Positions 1-10,100 of a DNA stretch of 64,000 bases are shown here, one piece after another (positions within the stretch are counted from its first letter, which is position 1; every line of letters starts with the position of its first letter). The position numbers and the translations under genes are program-made. This stretch comes from Streptomyces marianii (GTDB taxonomy: Bacteria > Actinomycetota > Actinomycetes > Streptomycetales > Streptomycetaceae), in assembly GCF_005795905.1 (NCBI RefSeq), contig NZ_VAWE01000003.1:1-64000 (forward strand), written 5' to 3'. The notes beneath the pieces were generated by a model that worked only from the letters and a program-made list of their open reading frames with translations, did no database searches and was not told the DNA's origin.

Positions 1-1218
1 ACCAGCATCATGACCGCCCTGTCGATCGTGATCGCGACGTTCTGACGCTGCTGCAGTTCGGCAAGGTCAGCCTCAGTCACCAAGGGGAACCGGCCGCCAC
101 AGCCATCATCGGCCTGGTCAAGTGGGCGGTGATCACCTCCGTGTACTTCACGGCCACCCAGGCCGCCCTCGGCTGGTCGGACGCCGTCAGCACCTGGATC
201 ATCAACTACAGCTTCGAAGGCGGAGGCTCCGGCGAGACCGACGCTACCAAGGCCATGCAGCAGCAGCTCGGCAAGCTGTTCGGCGGCCTGATCACCGGCG
301 GCGGAGGCGCCGCCACCGTCGGCGGCGCGCTGATCACCGGCGAGGGTGTGGCAGCCGCCGCGGGTCGGCGTCATCATCGTCGTCGGCATCGTGTGCATCC
401 TGGCCATCGCCGCCCTGTGGCTGGAGGTTCTGCTCCGCCAGGCCGGAATCATGATCCTGGTGGCCACCATGCCCATCACCCTGGCCGGGCAGATGTCGGA
501 CGCCACCAGCGAATGGTGGCCCAAGGCCCGCAACGCGCTGATTGCCCTGATCCTGATGAAGCCGGCCATCGTGACCTGTTTCAGCATCGGGTTCTTCGCG
601 ATGGCGGAAGGCCAGGGCGCCCAGAACATGTTCGTGGGCCTGGTCATCTTTGTACTCGCGTGCTTCGCCTGGCCTGTCCTCGCCAAGTTCATGACCTTCT
701 CCACGGCCGGCGGCGGCAGCTCCATCGCCTCCGGGCTGCTCAGCTCCATCGGCTCCTCGGCCGGCTCGATGCAGGGCGGCTACCGCCCCGAGATGGGCGG
801 CGCGGGCGCGGTCGGCGGCGGCAGCGGCTACACCCGCGCCCTGGAACAGGACAACGCCCAGGTCGCGAAGGCCAGCACGGGCGGCGGCTTCTGGAGCGAC
901 GAGTCCCTCAAGGCCCGCATGAAGGGCGGTAGCGGCCCGTTCAGCTCCAAGGTGGCCGGCTCGATCGGCCTTCCCCTGCAGGTGCTGGCCGCAGGCAAGG
1001 ACGCTCTGGAATCAGGCATGGCCAACACCGCGGCACACGCCGGCCTGGACCACGGCAGCCCCGGCGGCCGCCACGTCGTCATCCCGCCCCGCTCGGCACC
1101 CGCCACCGGCGGCAGCCCCACAGACGAGGCACCCCCACCGCAGTCCGGGGCTCCGGCCGAGATCCCGCCCCGCCCGGTTGCCCCCTCCCAGCCGGCCGAA
1201 CCCTCGAAGGAGGCGTAA
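1..1218 (+). pseudogene. TrbL/VirB6-like T4SS membrane protein, 5'-truncated by window edge, two compensating frame breaks
   Basis: Encodes a polytopic inner-membrane subunit of a conjugative type IV secretion system. Reading frame 1 is coding from the window edge to about base 40 (hydrophobic, ends ...SIVIATF then TGA at 43-45). Frame 3 then carries LTLLQFGKVSL through ITGEGVAAAAG to about base 358. Frame 1 resumes with VGVIIVVGIVCILAIAALW and runs to TAA at 1216-1218. Stitching the three pieces gives one sensible protein with several membrane helices, a Gly-rich loop and a Pro-rich hydrophilic tail. The two breaks cancel, so one intact gene would need only an indel near 36-45 and the opposite one near 350-366. 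Both true decay and two sequencing indels fit. The next gene starts 3 bp downstream, as in an intact operon. Family assignment rests on helices, tail and context. Confidence 0.7.
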
Positions 1219-1221
1219 CCG

Positions 1222-2745
1222 ATGTCGCAACCCGCCACATACGGCGGCTGGCAGAGCGAGAAGTCGGGCTTCATCGGCCGACTCTCCGGCCCGGGCTTCG
1301 CCATGGTCGCCGTCGCGTCCGTGGCCGCGCTCATCCCGTTCAACCTGGGCAGTTGGCGAGCCGCACTCGTCTGCGTACCGATCTCCCTGCTCCTGCTGCT
1401 CCTCGCCTTCGGACGAGTGATGGGACTGAGCGCCGACGAATGGATCCTCCTGGCAGTGAGGCATCAGATCGCCGTGGCCCGCAAACACAACATCTTCCTC
1501 AGCGGCGCCTTCGCCCCGCGCTCCGCAAAGACCGGAGAACAACCCATGGACCTGCCCGGCGTCCTTGCCCGACAGCGGATCCTCGAGGCCCCGGACGGCC
1601 TCGGCGGCCGCCTCGGCGTCGCCCACGACCCCGTGGCCGGCACCTACACCGCCATCGCCCGCATCACCTTCCCCGGCCTGGCCCTGGTCGACACCGACAA
1701 GCAGGCCTCCCGCGTCGCCGCCTGGGCCCAGTTCCTGCGCTCCTACTGCACCGAGGACTCGCCGATCGTGCGCATCGCGGTGCACCAGCGCTGCCTGCCC
1801 GACGACGGCGCCGCTCTGCGCTCCTGGACAACCCGCCACCTCGCTCCCGAGGCACCCGCCGCAGCAGTCACCGCACTGTCCGAGCTGATGGAGGGCGCCG
1901 GGCCGGCGGCCACCACCCGCGAGACCTACCTCTCGGTCACCCTCTCCTCCAGCCGCGCCCGCCTGGCCATCAAGGGCGCAGGCGGCGGACAGGTCGGAGC
2001 CGCAGCCGTCCTCGTCCGCGAAGTCGGCACCATGCACGCCGCACTGAGCACCGCGAGCCTCCAGGTCGTCGAATGGCTCACCCCGCGCGGCGTCGCCCAA
2101 GCCGTGCGCACGGCGTATGAACCCACCGCACAACTGGAGCTCGCCACCCGCAACGCCGCCGCCCAGAACCCCGACTGGACCGGCACCCCCGCAGGCGTCA
2201 CACCCGAACTGGCCGGGCCCGCGTACGCCGTGACCAACATGGGCACCTACGAGCATGACGGCGCCTGGACCGTCTCCTACCAGGTGCGCAACTGGCCCCA
2301 GTCCACGGTGTACGCCACCTTCCTGCAGCCGGTCCTTCGGCCACGCCAGAACGCCCGCCGTTCCATGAGCCTTATCTACGAGCCGATGGGCCCCCGCCGG
2401 GCCCGCCAGGAGCTGTCCAAGGAGAAGGCCAAGCGCAGCAGCGCCCGCTACTTCCGGACCAAGACCGGCCGGGACGAGAGCGAGGACGAGCGACGCGAGG
2501 CGGAGGTCGCCCGCCGGCAGGACGCGGCCCGAGCCGCTGGGCAGGGAGTGCTGCGGATGACCGCGGTCCTCGCGGTCACCGTTACCGATCGTGCCGAGCT
2601 GGAGACCGCCTGCGCCGAGGTCACTGCCGACGCCTCGGCCGCCGGACTGGAACTTCGCCGCATGTGGGGCACCCAGGACGTCGGCTTCGCCACCGCCGCC
2701 CTGCCGCTCGGCCAGGGCCTGCCGGAGCGGAGGATGGGATTCTGA
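1222..2745 (+). CDS. SCO6880-family conjugation protein
   Basis: 507-residue protein with two close hydrophobic helices near the N-terminus (roughly residues 30-75, including VSISLLLLLLAF-type sequence), followed by a long soluble region. This is the layout of SCO6880-family proteins, which occur in actinobacterial plasmid transfer operons next to VirB4-like ATPases and are thought to be PrgI/VirB3-like inner-membrane parts of the channel. ATG at 1222 follows the AAGGAGG-like sequence at 1207-1213. The stop overlaps the next start as TGATG, implying translational coupling. No catalytic motif is visible. The exact role is inferred from family and operon position. Confidence 0.75.
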   Translation: MSQPATYGGWQSEKSGFIGRLSGPGFAMVAVASVAALIPFNLGSWRAALVCVPISLLLLLLAFGRVMGLSADEWILLAVRHQIAVARKHNIFLSGAFAPRSAKTGEQPMDLPGVLARQRILEAPDGLGGRLGVAHDPVAGTYTAIARITFPGLALVDTDKQASRVAAWAQFLRSYCTEDSPIVRIAVHQRCLPDDGAALRSWTTRHLAPEAPAAAVTALSELMEGAGPAATTRETYLSVTLSSSRARLAIKGAGGGQVGAAAVLVREVGTMHAALSTASLQVVEWLTPRGVAQAVRTAYEPTAQLELATRNAAAQNPDWTGTPAGVTPELAGPAYAVTNMGTYEHDGAWTVSYQVRNWPQSTVYATFLQPVLRPRQNARRSMSLIYEPMGPRRARQELSKEKAKRSSARYFRTKTGRDESEDERREAEVARRQDAARAAGQGVLRMTAVLAVTVTDRAELETACAEVTADASAAGLELRRMWGTQDVGFATAALPLGQGLPERRMGF

Positions 2746-4298
2746 TGCGCCTGCGCACCCGACGCCGCATCGACGGCGACAACCTGCTCGAAGCAGCAGG
2801 CCTCGCCGAGGCCACCGGACTTCGCACCAAAACCACCCCCGCCAAAGCTGCCCCCAGCGCCCGAGAGCTCCGTCGAGCCCGGCTGCTGGAGGACCCCGAG
2901 ACGGTGATGCGGGTAGCCCCGAAGAAGGGCTGGCTGCAGCCCTACGGCGGCCGGGCCGCATCACTGCCCCGGGTCGAGGTCGTGCGCGCCGACACCTCCA
3001 ACGCCGCCGGCGCCTACCCATTCCTGCACGGCGCATCGCTGCCCCCGATCGGCGCGTACATCGGGCAGAACACGCTGACCACGGAGGCCTTCTCGGCGCA
3101 CCCGTCGGTCTGGGTCAAGGAAGGCCTCGCCACCAACCCCAACGTGATGATCACCGGGATCCCCGGGTCTGGGAAGAGTGCGCACGTCAAGGCCCTGTGC
3201 TTCCGTCTTATGGCTTTCGGCCACCGCACCCTGGTGGCCGGTGACGTCAAGGGCGAGTACGCCGCGCTCTGCCGCCACCTCGGCGTCGACCCGGTCCGCC
3301 TCGGCCCCGGCCTGCCCGGCCGCCTCAACCCACTGGATGCCGGGCCCCTCGGATCTGGCCTCGATCAGGTCACAGACCCCGTCGAACTCAGGTCCCGCCT
3401 GCAGGAGATCCACCGCCGACGGCTGACCCTGCTCAAGGCGCTGCTTGAGCTGCAGCTCAAGCGGACCCTGCAGCCCCAGGAGGAAGAAGCTCTCGACGTC
3501 GCGGTCCGCGAAGTCACCGGCGAGCTGTACGGGCAGAGCCGACTGGCCGTGCCCACCCTGCCGCTCGTCTACGACAAGCTCCGAGACCCCACCGACGAGA
3601 TGGCCCGCGAACTGCGTGTGCGCGACGGCGAAGTCCAGCGCGCCCGCGAGCAGATGGCCTCCATCCGCTCCGCCCTCGGCGCCATGGTCACCGGCCATCT
3701 CGGCGGCCTGTTCGACGAGGAGACCTCCATCGGCCTGGACTGGGACGCACCCATCCAGTCGGTCGACATCAGCGCCCTGCAGCAGTACGGCGACGAGACC
3801 GTCGCCATGGTGCTCAGCTGCGTATCCTCCTGGGCCCAGTCCGCGATCGACCGGCCCGGCAACCGCCCCTGGATCGTCGTCCGCGACGAGCTGTGGCGCC
3901 AGATGCGCTCCGGCGGAGCAGCCATGGTGAAGAAGATCGACGCCGACCTGCGCCTGTCCCGGGCCACCGGCACCATCCAGGTCCTGGCCACCCACCGGCT
4001 GTCGGACTTCGAGAGCGTCGGCGCGGCCGGGTCCGAGGCGGTCAACATCGCCAAAGACCTCATCTCCTCCTGCGAAACCCGCATCCAGCTCGCCCAGGAC
4101 ACCCGCCCGCTGCGCCTGACCCGCGAGGTCATCGGCCTCACCGACGCTGAATGCGACCTGATCGGCTCCTGGGGCGCCGGCCAGCGCGGCCGCGCGCTGT
4201 GGAAGGTAGGCCGCGGCGGTGGCAGCCACGCCGTCCAGCTCGTCCTGTCCCACACCGAGGAGAAGCTCTTCGAGACCGACGAGCGGATGGTGATCTGA
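2745..4298 (+). CDS. VirB4/TrbE-like conjugation ATPase
   Basis: 517-residue soluble ATPase expected to energise the type IV secretion channel. Walker A GIPGSGKS lies near residues 138-145 and a Walker-B-like stretch RPWIVVRDELW near 374-384. Between them are the VAGDVKGEYAALCRHLG region after the P-loop and a helical insertion. The ATG at 2745 overlaps the previous stop by one base (TGATG), and the gene ends in the same TGATG arrangement with the next. An in-frame extension upstream of 2745 exists but lies inside the SCO6880-family gene and is not favoured. It is shorter than typical VirB4 (about 800 residues) because the N-terminal domain is largely missing, which is usual for actinobacterial plasmid forms. 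Confidence 0.85.
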   Translation: MRLRTRRRIDGDNLLEAAGLAEATGLRTKTTPAKAAPSARELRRARLLEDPETVMRVAPKKGWLQPYGGRAASLPRVEVVRADTSNAAGAYPFLHGASLPPIGAYIGQNTLTTEAFSAHPSVWVKEGLATNPNVMITGIPGSGKSAHVKALCFRLMAFGHRTLVAGDVKGEYAALCRHLGVDPVRLGPGLPGRLNPLDAGPLGSGLDQVTDPVELRSRLQEIHRRRLTLLKALLELQLKRTLQPQEEEALDVAVREVTGELYGQSRLAVPTLPLVYDKLRDPTDEMARELRVRDGEVQRAREQMASIRSALGAMVTGHLGGLFDEETSIGLDWDAPIQSVDISALQQYGDETVAMVLSCVSSWAQSAIDRPGNRPWIVVRDELWRQMRSGGAAMVKKIDADLRLSRATGTIQVLATHRLSDFESVGAAGSEAVNIAKDLISSCETRIQLAQDTRPLRLTREVIGLTDAECDLIGSWGAGQRGRALWKVGRGGGSHAVQLVLSHTEEKLFETDERMVI

Positions 4299-6037
4299 TG
4301 GCCGGGAAGCCCGGGCACGGGCCCGCCGGAGGACTGGACGACAACACACTGCTCGCCGCGTACGCGGCGGCACTCGCCCTGGCCATCGGATCGGCGGTTC
4401 TGCTCGCCGGCCCGCTCGCCGCCCTGCTCTCCGGCCACGGGTGGGCGCAGCGCAGTGCCAGCGTCCCCGAAACCGTCCTCGGCGCCCTGGTCCACGGTCC
4501 CGAGAGCGCCTTCCACCCTGCCCCACCCGGCTGGCTGTTCTACCTACTCACAGTGGCTCTGGTGCTCACTTTCCTGCTGCTGGTGCTCAAGGCCATCGCC
4601 GCCCTCAACTTCGGCACGCGCACCGGCGGCGCCCAGTGGGGCGGAGCGAAGGTGGAGCGCAAACTCGCCGCACCGCAGGACGCCAGCAGGCGAGCCAACC
4701 GCATCACCGCCGGACGCGGGATGCACACCAAGAAGATCGTGGCCGCACAGCCCAACATCTCCGCCACCGTCTTCGGAGTGCCCGGCTCGTCGAAAACCAC
4801 GGGACTGGTGCTGCCGAACGCCGCCGAATGGCAGGGCCCGCTCGTCGTCACCACCACCAAAGCCGCTGACCTCGACGTCATCTACGCACGCCGCCGCGTC
4901 CTCGGCCCGGTCTGGGTGATCGCCCCGGCCGGAATCCCCGGCCGGGAGACGAACAAGTGGTCCCCGGTGGAGTACTGCACCGACGCCAAGGCCGCCGACC
5001 GGATGGCCGCGTGGATGGCCGAGGCCTCCGCCTCCAGCGACGACAAGCGCGCCGCCCCCTGGATCGACCAGGCCAAGAGCGTGCTGAAGGGCGTGCTGCT
5101 GGCAGCGAACCTCTCCGGCGGCGGCATCAACGCCATGCGCCGCTGGCTCTCCCTCGGCAAGGACGCCGTCGACCACGTCCGCTCCGTACTGCAGCAGCAT
5201 GGCTACACCGAGGTCGCCGACGACTACGCCTCACCCTGGCTGCGGCTCCACGAGGACGGCATCGGATCGATCCAGTTCAGCCTGAACGTCCTCGCCCGCG
5301 TCTACGCCGACGAGGAAGTCCGCGAGACCTGCGCCGGCACCGACTTCACCGTCGAGGACCTGCTGACCAAGAACGGCACCGTGTGCCTGATCGCCTCCGA
5401 GGCAGATGCAGAACGGTTCGCGCCGCTGCTCACGTCGATCATCGCCTCGATCATCCACGGCGCCGAGGTCGCCTACAACGCCACCGGCAAGCCCCTCGAC
5501 CCAGGGCTCGGGGTGCTGGTCGACGAGGCGGGCAACATGCTCCGCTACCCCCGCCTGCCCAACATCCTCACCACCGGCCGCGGCATGGGCATCATCGTGC
5601 TGACCGTGTGGCACGACCTCTCCCAGCTGCGCGACCGGCTCGGCGTACAGAAGGCCAACACGGTGCTGTCCGCGAGCGGACTGCGCATGCTGCTACCGGG
5701 CTGCGGCGACCTGGAGACGCTGCGCTACTTCTCCGGCCTGTACGGCCGCACGGAGATCATGCGCACCTCGCACGGCCGCTCCCGCGGCGAGTTCTCCTCC
5801 AACACCTCCCCCACCGATACCGACCTCGCCCCCGTCCACTCGCTGCAGCAACTCAAGGAGTTCACCGCGATCGCCCAGTACTCCAACCAGGCACCGATCA
5901 AGGTCAAGATGCGGCTGACCTTCCGCGACCGCGACCTCAAGAAGTTGCTGGCGGCCCCTGAGCCGACCGCCGGAGACAGGGCGGTAAGCCTGGACAAGGC
6001 CGCGGGAATCGCGGTCGAGAGGGCGGGCCGTGGCTGA
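4298..6037 (+). CDS. VirD4/TraG-like type IV coupling protein
   Basis: 579-residue membrane-anchored ATPase that would link the DNA substrate to the transfer channel. Two N-terminal membrane helices (LLAAYAAALALAIGSAVLLA and WLFYLLTVALVLTFLLLVL) precede the motor domain. Walker A GVPGSSKTTG is at about residues 159-168 and Walker B LGVLVDEAGNM at about 404-414, matching TraG/VirD4 proteins (TraM_recog-type C-terminal half with TTGRGMGIIVLTVW). The start overlaps the VirB4-like stop by one base. The C-terminus overlaps the following GTG by 8 bp. No relaxase gene is seen here, so the DNA substrate partner must be outside the window or unrecognised. Confidence 0.9.
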   Translation: MAGKPGHGPAGGLDDNTLLAAYAAALALAIGSAVLLAGPLAALLSGHGWAQRSASVPETVLGALVHGPESAFHPAPPGWLFYLLTVALVLTFLLLVLKAIAALNFGTRTGGAQWGGAKVERKLAAPQDASRRANRITAGRGMHTKKIVAAQPNISATVFGVPGSSKTTGLVLPNAAEWQGPLVVTTTKAADLDVIYARRRVLGPVWVIAPAGIPGRETNKWSPVEYCTDAKAADRMAAWMAEASASSDDKRAAPWIDQAKSVLKGVLLAANLSGGGINAMRRWLSLGKDAVDHVRSVLQQHGYTEVADDYASPWLRLHEDGIGSIQFSLNVLARVYADEEVRETCAGTDFTVEDLLTKNGTVCLIASEADAERFAPLLTSIIASIIHGAEVAYNATGKPLDPGLGVLVDEAGNMLRYPRLPNILTTGRGMGIIVLTVWHDLSQLRDRLGVQKANTVLSASGLRMLLPGCGDLETLRYFSGLYGRTEIMRTSHGRSRGEFSSNTSPTDTDLAPVHSLQQLKEFTAIAQYSNQAPIKVKMRLTFRDRDLKKLLAAPEPTAGDRAVSLDKAAGIAVERAGRG

Positions 6038-6542
6038 CTCCCTCGACAACCCCGCCGCCCTTTGGCCCGCCGCCCCGCCCGCACAGAAGCCACCGCCGCG
6101 CCGCTGGGTGTGGTCGGCGATGTCCCCGCCCGAACGCCGCGCCCGCCTGCGCGAGCTGCGCACCTGGGTGGAATGGCTGCGCCACACCGCCGAGCTCCAC
6201 AACGACATCCCGCCGTGCTGGTACCGGCACCGATGGGTGCGGGAAATGCTCACCGCCCTGTACCTGGGCTGGCTGCGCACCTACGAGGGCGACAAGACTC
6301 CGGGCCGCGAGCTCGCCGAAGCCGAGTGGATCAACACCCTGCACGCGTTCAAGCCGTATATGAAGCTCCCCGCCTGCGTCAGCGGCCACCAGGAACCGCC
6401 CCCGCCTCCCCCGCCGAAGGAGGAGGCTGACCAGGAGTGGGAGCTCTACCTGGCCACCTCCGCCGAAACCACCGCACCAGCGAAGCATCCTGCCGAGGCC
6501 GAAGTTCGGCGGATGGCCGCCGAGCTGGACCCGCCGCTGTAG
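6030..6542 (+). CDS. DUF4913-type protein of the transfer operon
   Basis: 170-residue soluble protein starting with GTG at 6030, overlapping the coupling protein gene by 8 bp. The central block (WVEWLRHTAELHNDIPPCWYRHRWVREMLTAL as separate motifs WVEWL, IPPCWYRH, WVREML, ALYLGWL) matches my recollection of DUF4913, a small family carried in Streptomyces plasmid transfer operons. It is followed by a Pro-rich linker and an acidic tail. Function is unknown. Tight coupling to VirD4 suggests an accessory to coupling or substrate selection, which is inference. Confidence 0.7.
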   Translation: MADSLDNPAALWPAAPPAQKPPPRRWVWSAMSPPERRARLRELRTWVEWLRHTAELHNDIPPCWYRHRWVREMLTALYLGWLRTYEGDKTPGRELAEAEWINTLHAFKPYMKLPACVSGHQEPPPPPPPKEEADQEWELYLATSAETTAPAKHPAEAEVRRMAAELDPPL

Positions 6543-6698
6543 GAGTGCACGCCTGCCGCTTGACGAGACCTTGGAGAACACGGGGCGAACACGTTGAGCA
6601 TTGGGAGAGACCAGGACCGCATGTCGTCCAGAGAGGAAGGCCGCGGTGACGCAGCTCATCAGGAACGGGAAGCTGACTCAGGAAGGGGAGCAGCGCGC

Positions 6699-7115
6699 AT
6701 GACGATCCGCGCCGATCACCAGCCCTACGTTCAAGCCGCGGTCGCGGAGATCGAGGACACCGGCCTGACCGTGCTGGGACACGCCGTGACCGGCCGCCCG
6801 CCGGCGGTGCGCACCGCTGTGGTCACGCTGGAGCCGCCGGACAGCGGCCCGTACGCCGACGAGGAAGAAGAACTCGAACTCGTCTGGGACGAAGCCTTCG
6901 GCTGGATGCTCCGCCTGCCCGCCGACGCCGGTACGAGCGACTGGTTCATGGGTGAGGACCTGGTGCCCGCGCCCGGCCGGGTAGCGCGCTGGGTCGACAT
7001 GGTGCTGTCGAACCCGGGTCTGACGCCGAGTCGGGAGGACGGGCCGCAGCGCCTGCCCGAGAGCGACGACGAGGCCTTCGAGGCGCGCCTGTCGGCCTAC
7101 GCCGCGTCGGCCTGA
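6699..7115 (+). CDS. DUF6292-like small acidic protein
   Basis: 138-residue protein. ATG 6699 is preceded by the strong GGAAGGGGAG at 6681-6690, so I prefer it to the upstream TTG at 6594. The pattern is PYVQAAVAEIEDTGL, then a beta-rich acidic segment (EEEELELVWDEAFGWMLRLP), then DLVPAPGRVARWVDMVL. This resembles DUF6292 proteins that are common on actinomycete mobile elements. Function is unknown. A decayed member of what seems the same family lies near 49.8-50.2 kb on the other strand. Confidence 0.6.
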   Translation: MTIRADHQPYVQAAVAEIEDTGLTVLGHAVTGRPPAVRTAVVTLEPPDSGPYADEEEELELVWDEAFGWMLRLPADAGTSDWFMGEDLVPAPGRVARWVDMVLSNPGLTPSREDGPQRLPESDDEAFEARLSAYAASA

Positions 7116-7193
7116 CGCTACCTGCCCTTCCGGACCGCTCGCCGGGTCGTCGGCGCTGAGGCTGCGCCGGGCCCCCGCCGCTTGGAGAACGAC

Positions 7194-10100
7194 GTGTCCA
7201 GCCCTGTCGAAATCCGTGTCGCCGCAGCCCCCGATCCCGAGCCGGAAAGCCGCCTCGGGCCGATCGGCCGCGCCCGTGCGAGCTTGGCGGCAATCGAGGT
7301 CCTGCTCCGGCTGCGCGAAGACCAGGCTGCGCCGACCAAGGAAGACCTTGCCGTACTGCGACGCTGGCCCGGCTGGGGCCCCCTCGCCCCGGCGCTGGCG
7401 CCAGACCGCGAGGGGACCTGGGCGGAGCTCGGCGAGCAGCTACAACGACTGCTGTCCCCGCGGGAGTACCGGCAGGCCGAACAGGGCACATCGACCGCCT
7501 ACTACACCCCCGACCGGATCGCGGACGCCTGCTGGTCGGCTCTCCAGGGCCTGGGCTTCAACGGCGGCCGCGTCCTCGAACCCGGCTGCGGCGCGGGCAC
7601 CTTCATCAACCACACCCCGGCCGGGCTCGATGTCGACTGGTACGGCGTCGAGCGAGACCCGACCACCGCGGGGATCGCCGCACTGCTGCACCCGGACGCC
7701 GAGATCATCAACGCACGGCTCCAGGACGCGGCCCTCCAGTCCAACTCTGTGGACGCGGTGCTGGGCAACGTCCCGTACGGCAACTTCGCCGTGCACGACA
7801 AGACCGCACCGAAGGCGGTCACGGACTCGATCCACAACTACTTCATCTGGCGCTCGGTGCAGGCTCTGCGGCCGGGCGGCGTCGCGATCCTGCTGACCTC
7901 CCGCTACACGATGGACAGCCAGGACGAAGACGCCCGCCGGGCCATCGCCAAGCACGCCGACCTGCTGGGCGCGATCCGGCTGCCCAACGGTGCCCTCGCC
8001 GAGGGCGGCACCGGCGTGCTCGCCGACATCCTCATCGTCCGCCGACGCGACGGCGAAGGGCCGATCGACGAGAGCTGGATGGGCACCAGCGGCGTCCCCG
8101 GCGTGCCCAGCCAGGAGTGCAACGACTACTTCATCAACCACCCCGAGCACGTGCTCGGCGAGTGGGCCGAGGGCCGGGCGCCCCGCTACGGGCACACCCT
8201 GGCGGTGAAGGCACCCGAGGACCAGGACCTCACGTCCGCGCTCGGCGAGGCCTTCGACAGCATCACCACGGCGGCCCGGGCCGCGGGCCGCGAATGGAAG
8301 GTCGCCGCCGCGGCCCAGCAGTGGACGGTGGACAACCTGCCCTTCCCCGTCCGGGAGGACGGACGCAAGGAAGGCTCCTTCCACCTCGTCGACGGCAAGC
8401 CGCACGAGGTCATCGACGGCGAGCTCGTCCGTGTGGAGCGCGCGGGCAAGGAACTGCCCAAGCTCATCCGACTGCGCGACGCCACCCTCAAACTGATCGA
8501 GGCGGAGACCAACCACGACACCCCCGACGAGCAGCTGAACCCGCTGCGCGCCGAGGTGAACCGGCTCTACGACGCCTACGCCCGCGTCCACGGCCCGATC
8601 AACCGCTACACCCTGGCTCAGGGTGAGGTCGACGAGGAGACCGGCGAGCGGGCCGTCTCCCGCCGGTACCCGCGATTGGGCGGGTTCCGCCGCGACCCGG
8701 ACTTCGTCGCGGTCCTCGCCCTCGAGGACTTCGACGACGAGACGCAGACGGCGGCCAAGGCCCCGCTGCTGACCCGCCGGGTCAACAAGCGCATCGAGCG
8801 GCCCACCTCGGCAGCCTCGCCCGAGGAAGCGCTCTCGCTGTGCCTGAACTTCAAGAACAAGGTCGACGTCCCCGTCATCGCGCAGCTGCTCAGCATCGAC
8901 GAGGACCAGGTCGCCGCCGCGCTCGGGGAACTGGTCTTCCCCGACCCGGACACCGGGGAGCTCCTGACCTCCGGCGAGTACCTGTCCGGGCCGGTCGTGG
9001 ACAAGCTGGAGCGGGCGGAGTTCCTGCTGTCCCAGGGACGCGAAGAGCTCCAGCGGCACGTCGATGCCCTGCGGGAGGTGCAGCCCGAGCCGCTGCCGCC
9101 GGAGGACATCAAGGCCAAGCTCGGCGCCCCGTGGATCCCCGTGGAGGACGTCGCCGCCTTCGCCGAGGAGCTCCTCGGTACGCAGGTCGACATCGTCCAC
9201 GTCGCCAAGACGGCGACGTGGAACGTCGACCAGCCGATGACGGTCCCGGAGGCCGCCACCAGCGAGTGGGGCACCAGCCGCGTCAACGCCTTCGAGCTGC
9301 TGGACCTCGCGCTCAACGGGCAGGCCCCGAAGGTCTACGACACCTTCCGCACCCCGGACGGCGGATCGAAGCGCGTCCGCAACGACAAGGAGACGCTGCT
9401 CGCGGAGACCAAGCAGGCTGATCTGGCCCGCCGCTTCGCGAGCTGGGTATGGGAGGACGCCGACCGCGCCGAGCGCCTGGCCGCGGACTACAACCGCACC
9501 TTCAACTCCACCGTCCTACGCCGCAACGACGGCTCCCACCTGACTGTCGACGGTCTCGACCCGGAGTTCACGCCGTACGAGCACCAGTGGGACTTCGTCC
9601 AGCGCGTCCTGACCGCGGAAGAGGGCTCGCTGTGCCCGTACCCGGTCGGCGCTGGCAAGACGGCGACGATGTTCATGACGGCGCTCAAGCTGAAACAGCT
9701 CGGCTTGGTCAACAAGCCGATGATCGTCGTCCCCAACCACCTGCTGGAGCAGATTTCCCGCGACGGCAAGAAGCTGTTCCAGAACGCCAGGATCCTCATG
9801 GCGGGCAAGAAGGACCTCGCCGACGCCCGCTCACGCATGCTGTTCGCGGCCCGGTGCGCCACCGGCGACTGGGACGCGATCGTCATGACGCACAATTCCT
9901 TCGGGCGCCTCGGGGTCCACCCCGTCACCGAAGCCACCTACCTCGAGGAACTGGCCAACGCCTACCGCGAAGCGCTCAGCGCGGTCGACGGCGACGACGC
10001 GAACCAGCGGCGGATCAAAGAGATCGCCAAAATGGTCGACCGGTTCGACGCCCGCGCCACCGACCTGCGCTCCAAGGCCACCGACGCCGGTGTCACCTAC

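Noticed and set aside
1012..3036. Long minus-strand open frame (674 codons) opposite the SCO6880-family gene
   Set aside because: Gly/Arg-rich low-complexity product; high-GC antisense shadow of conserved transfer genes, no ribosome site.
7440..9200. Minus-strand 586-codon frame under the giant gene
   Set aside because: Antisense shadow of the methylase region, which has clear family motifs on the plus strand.
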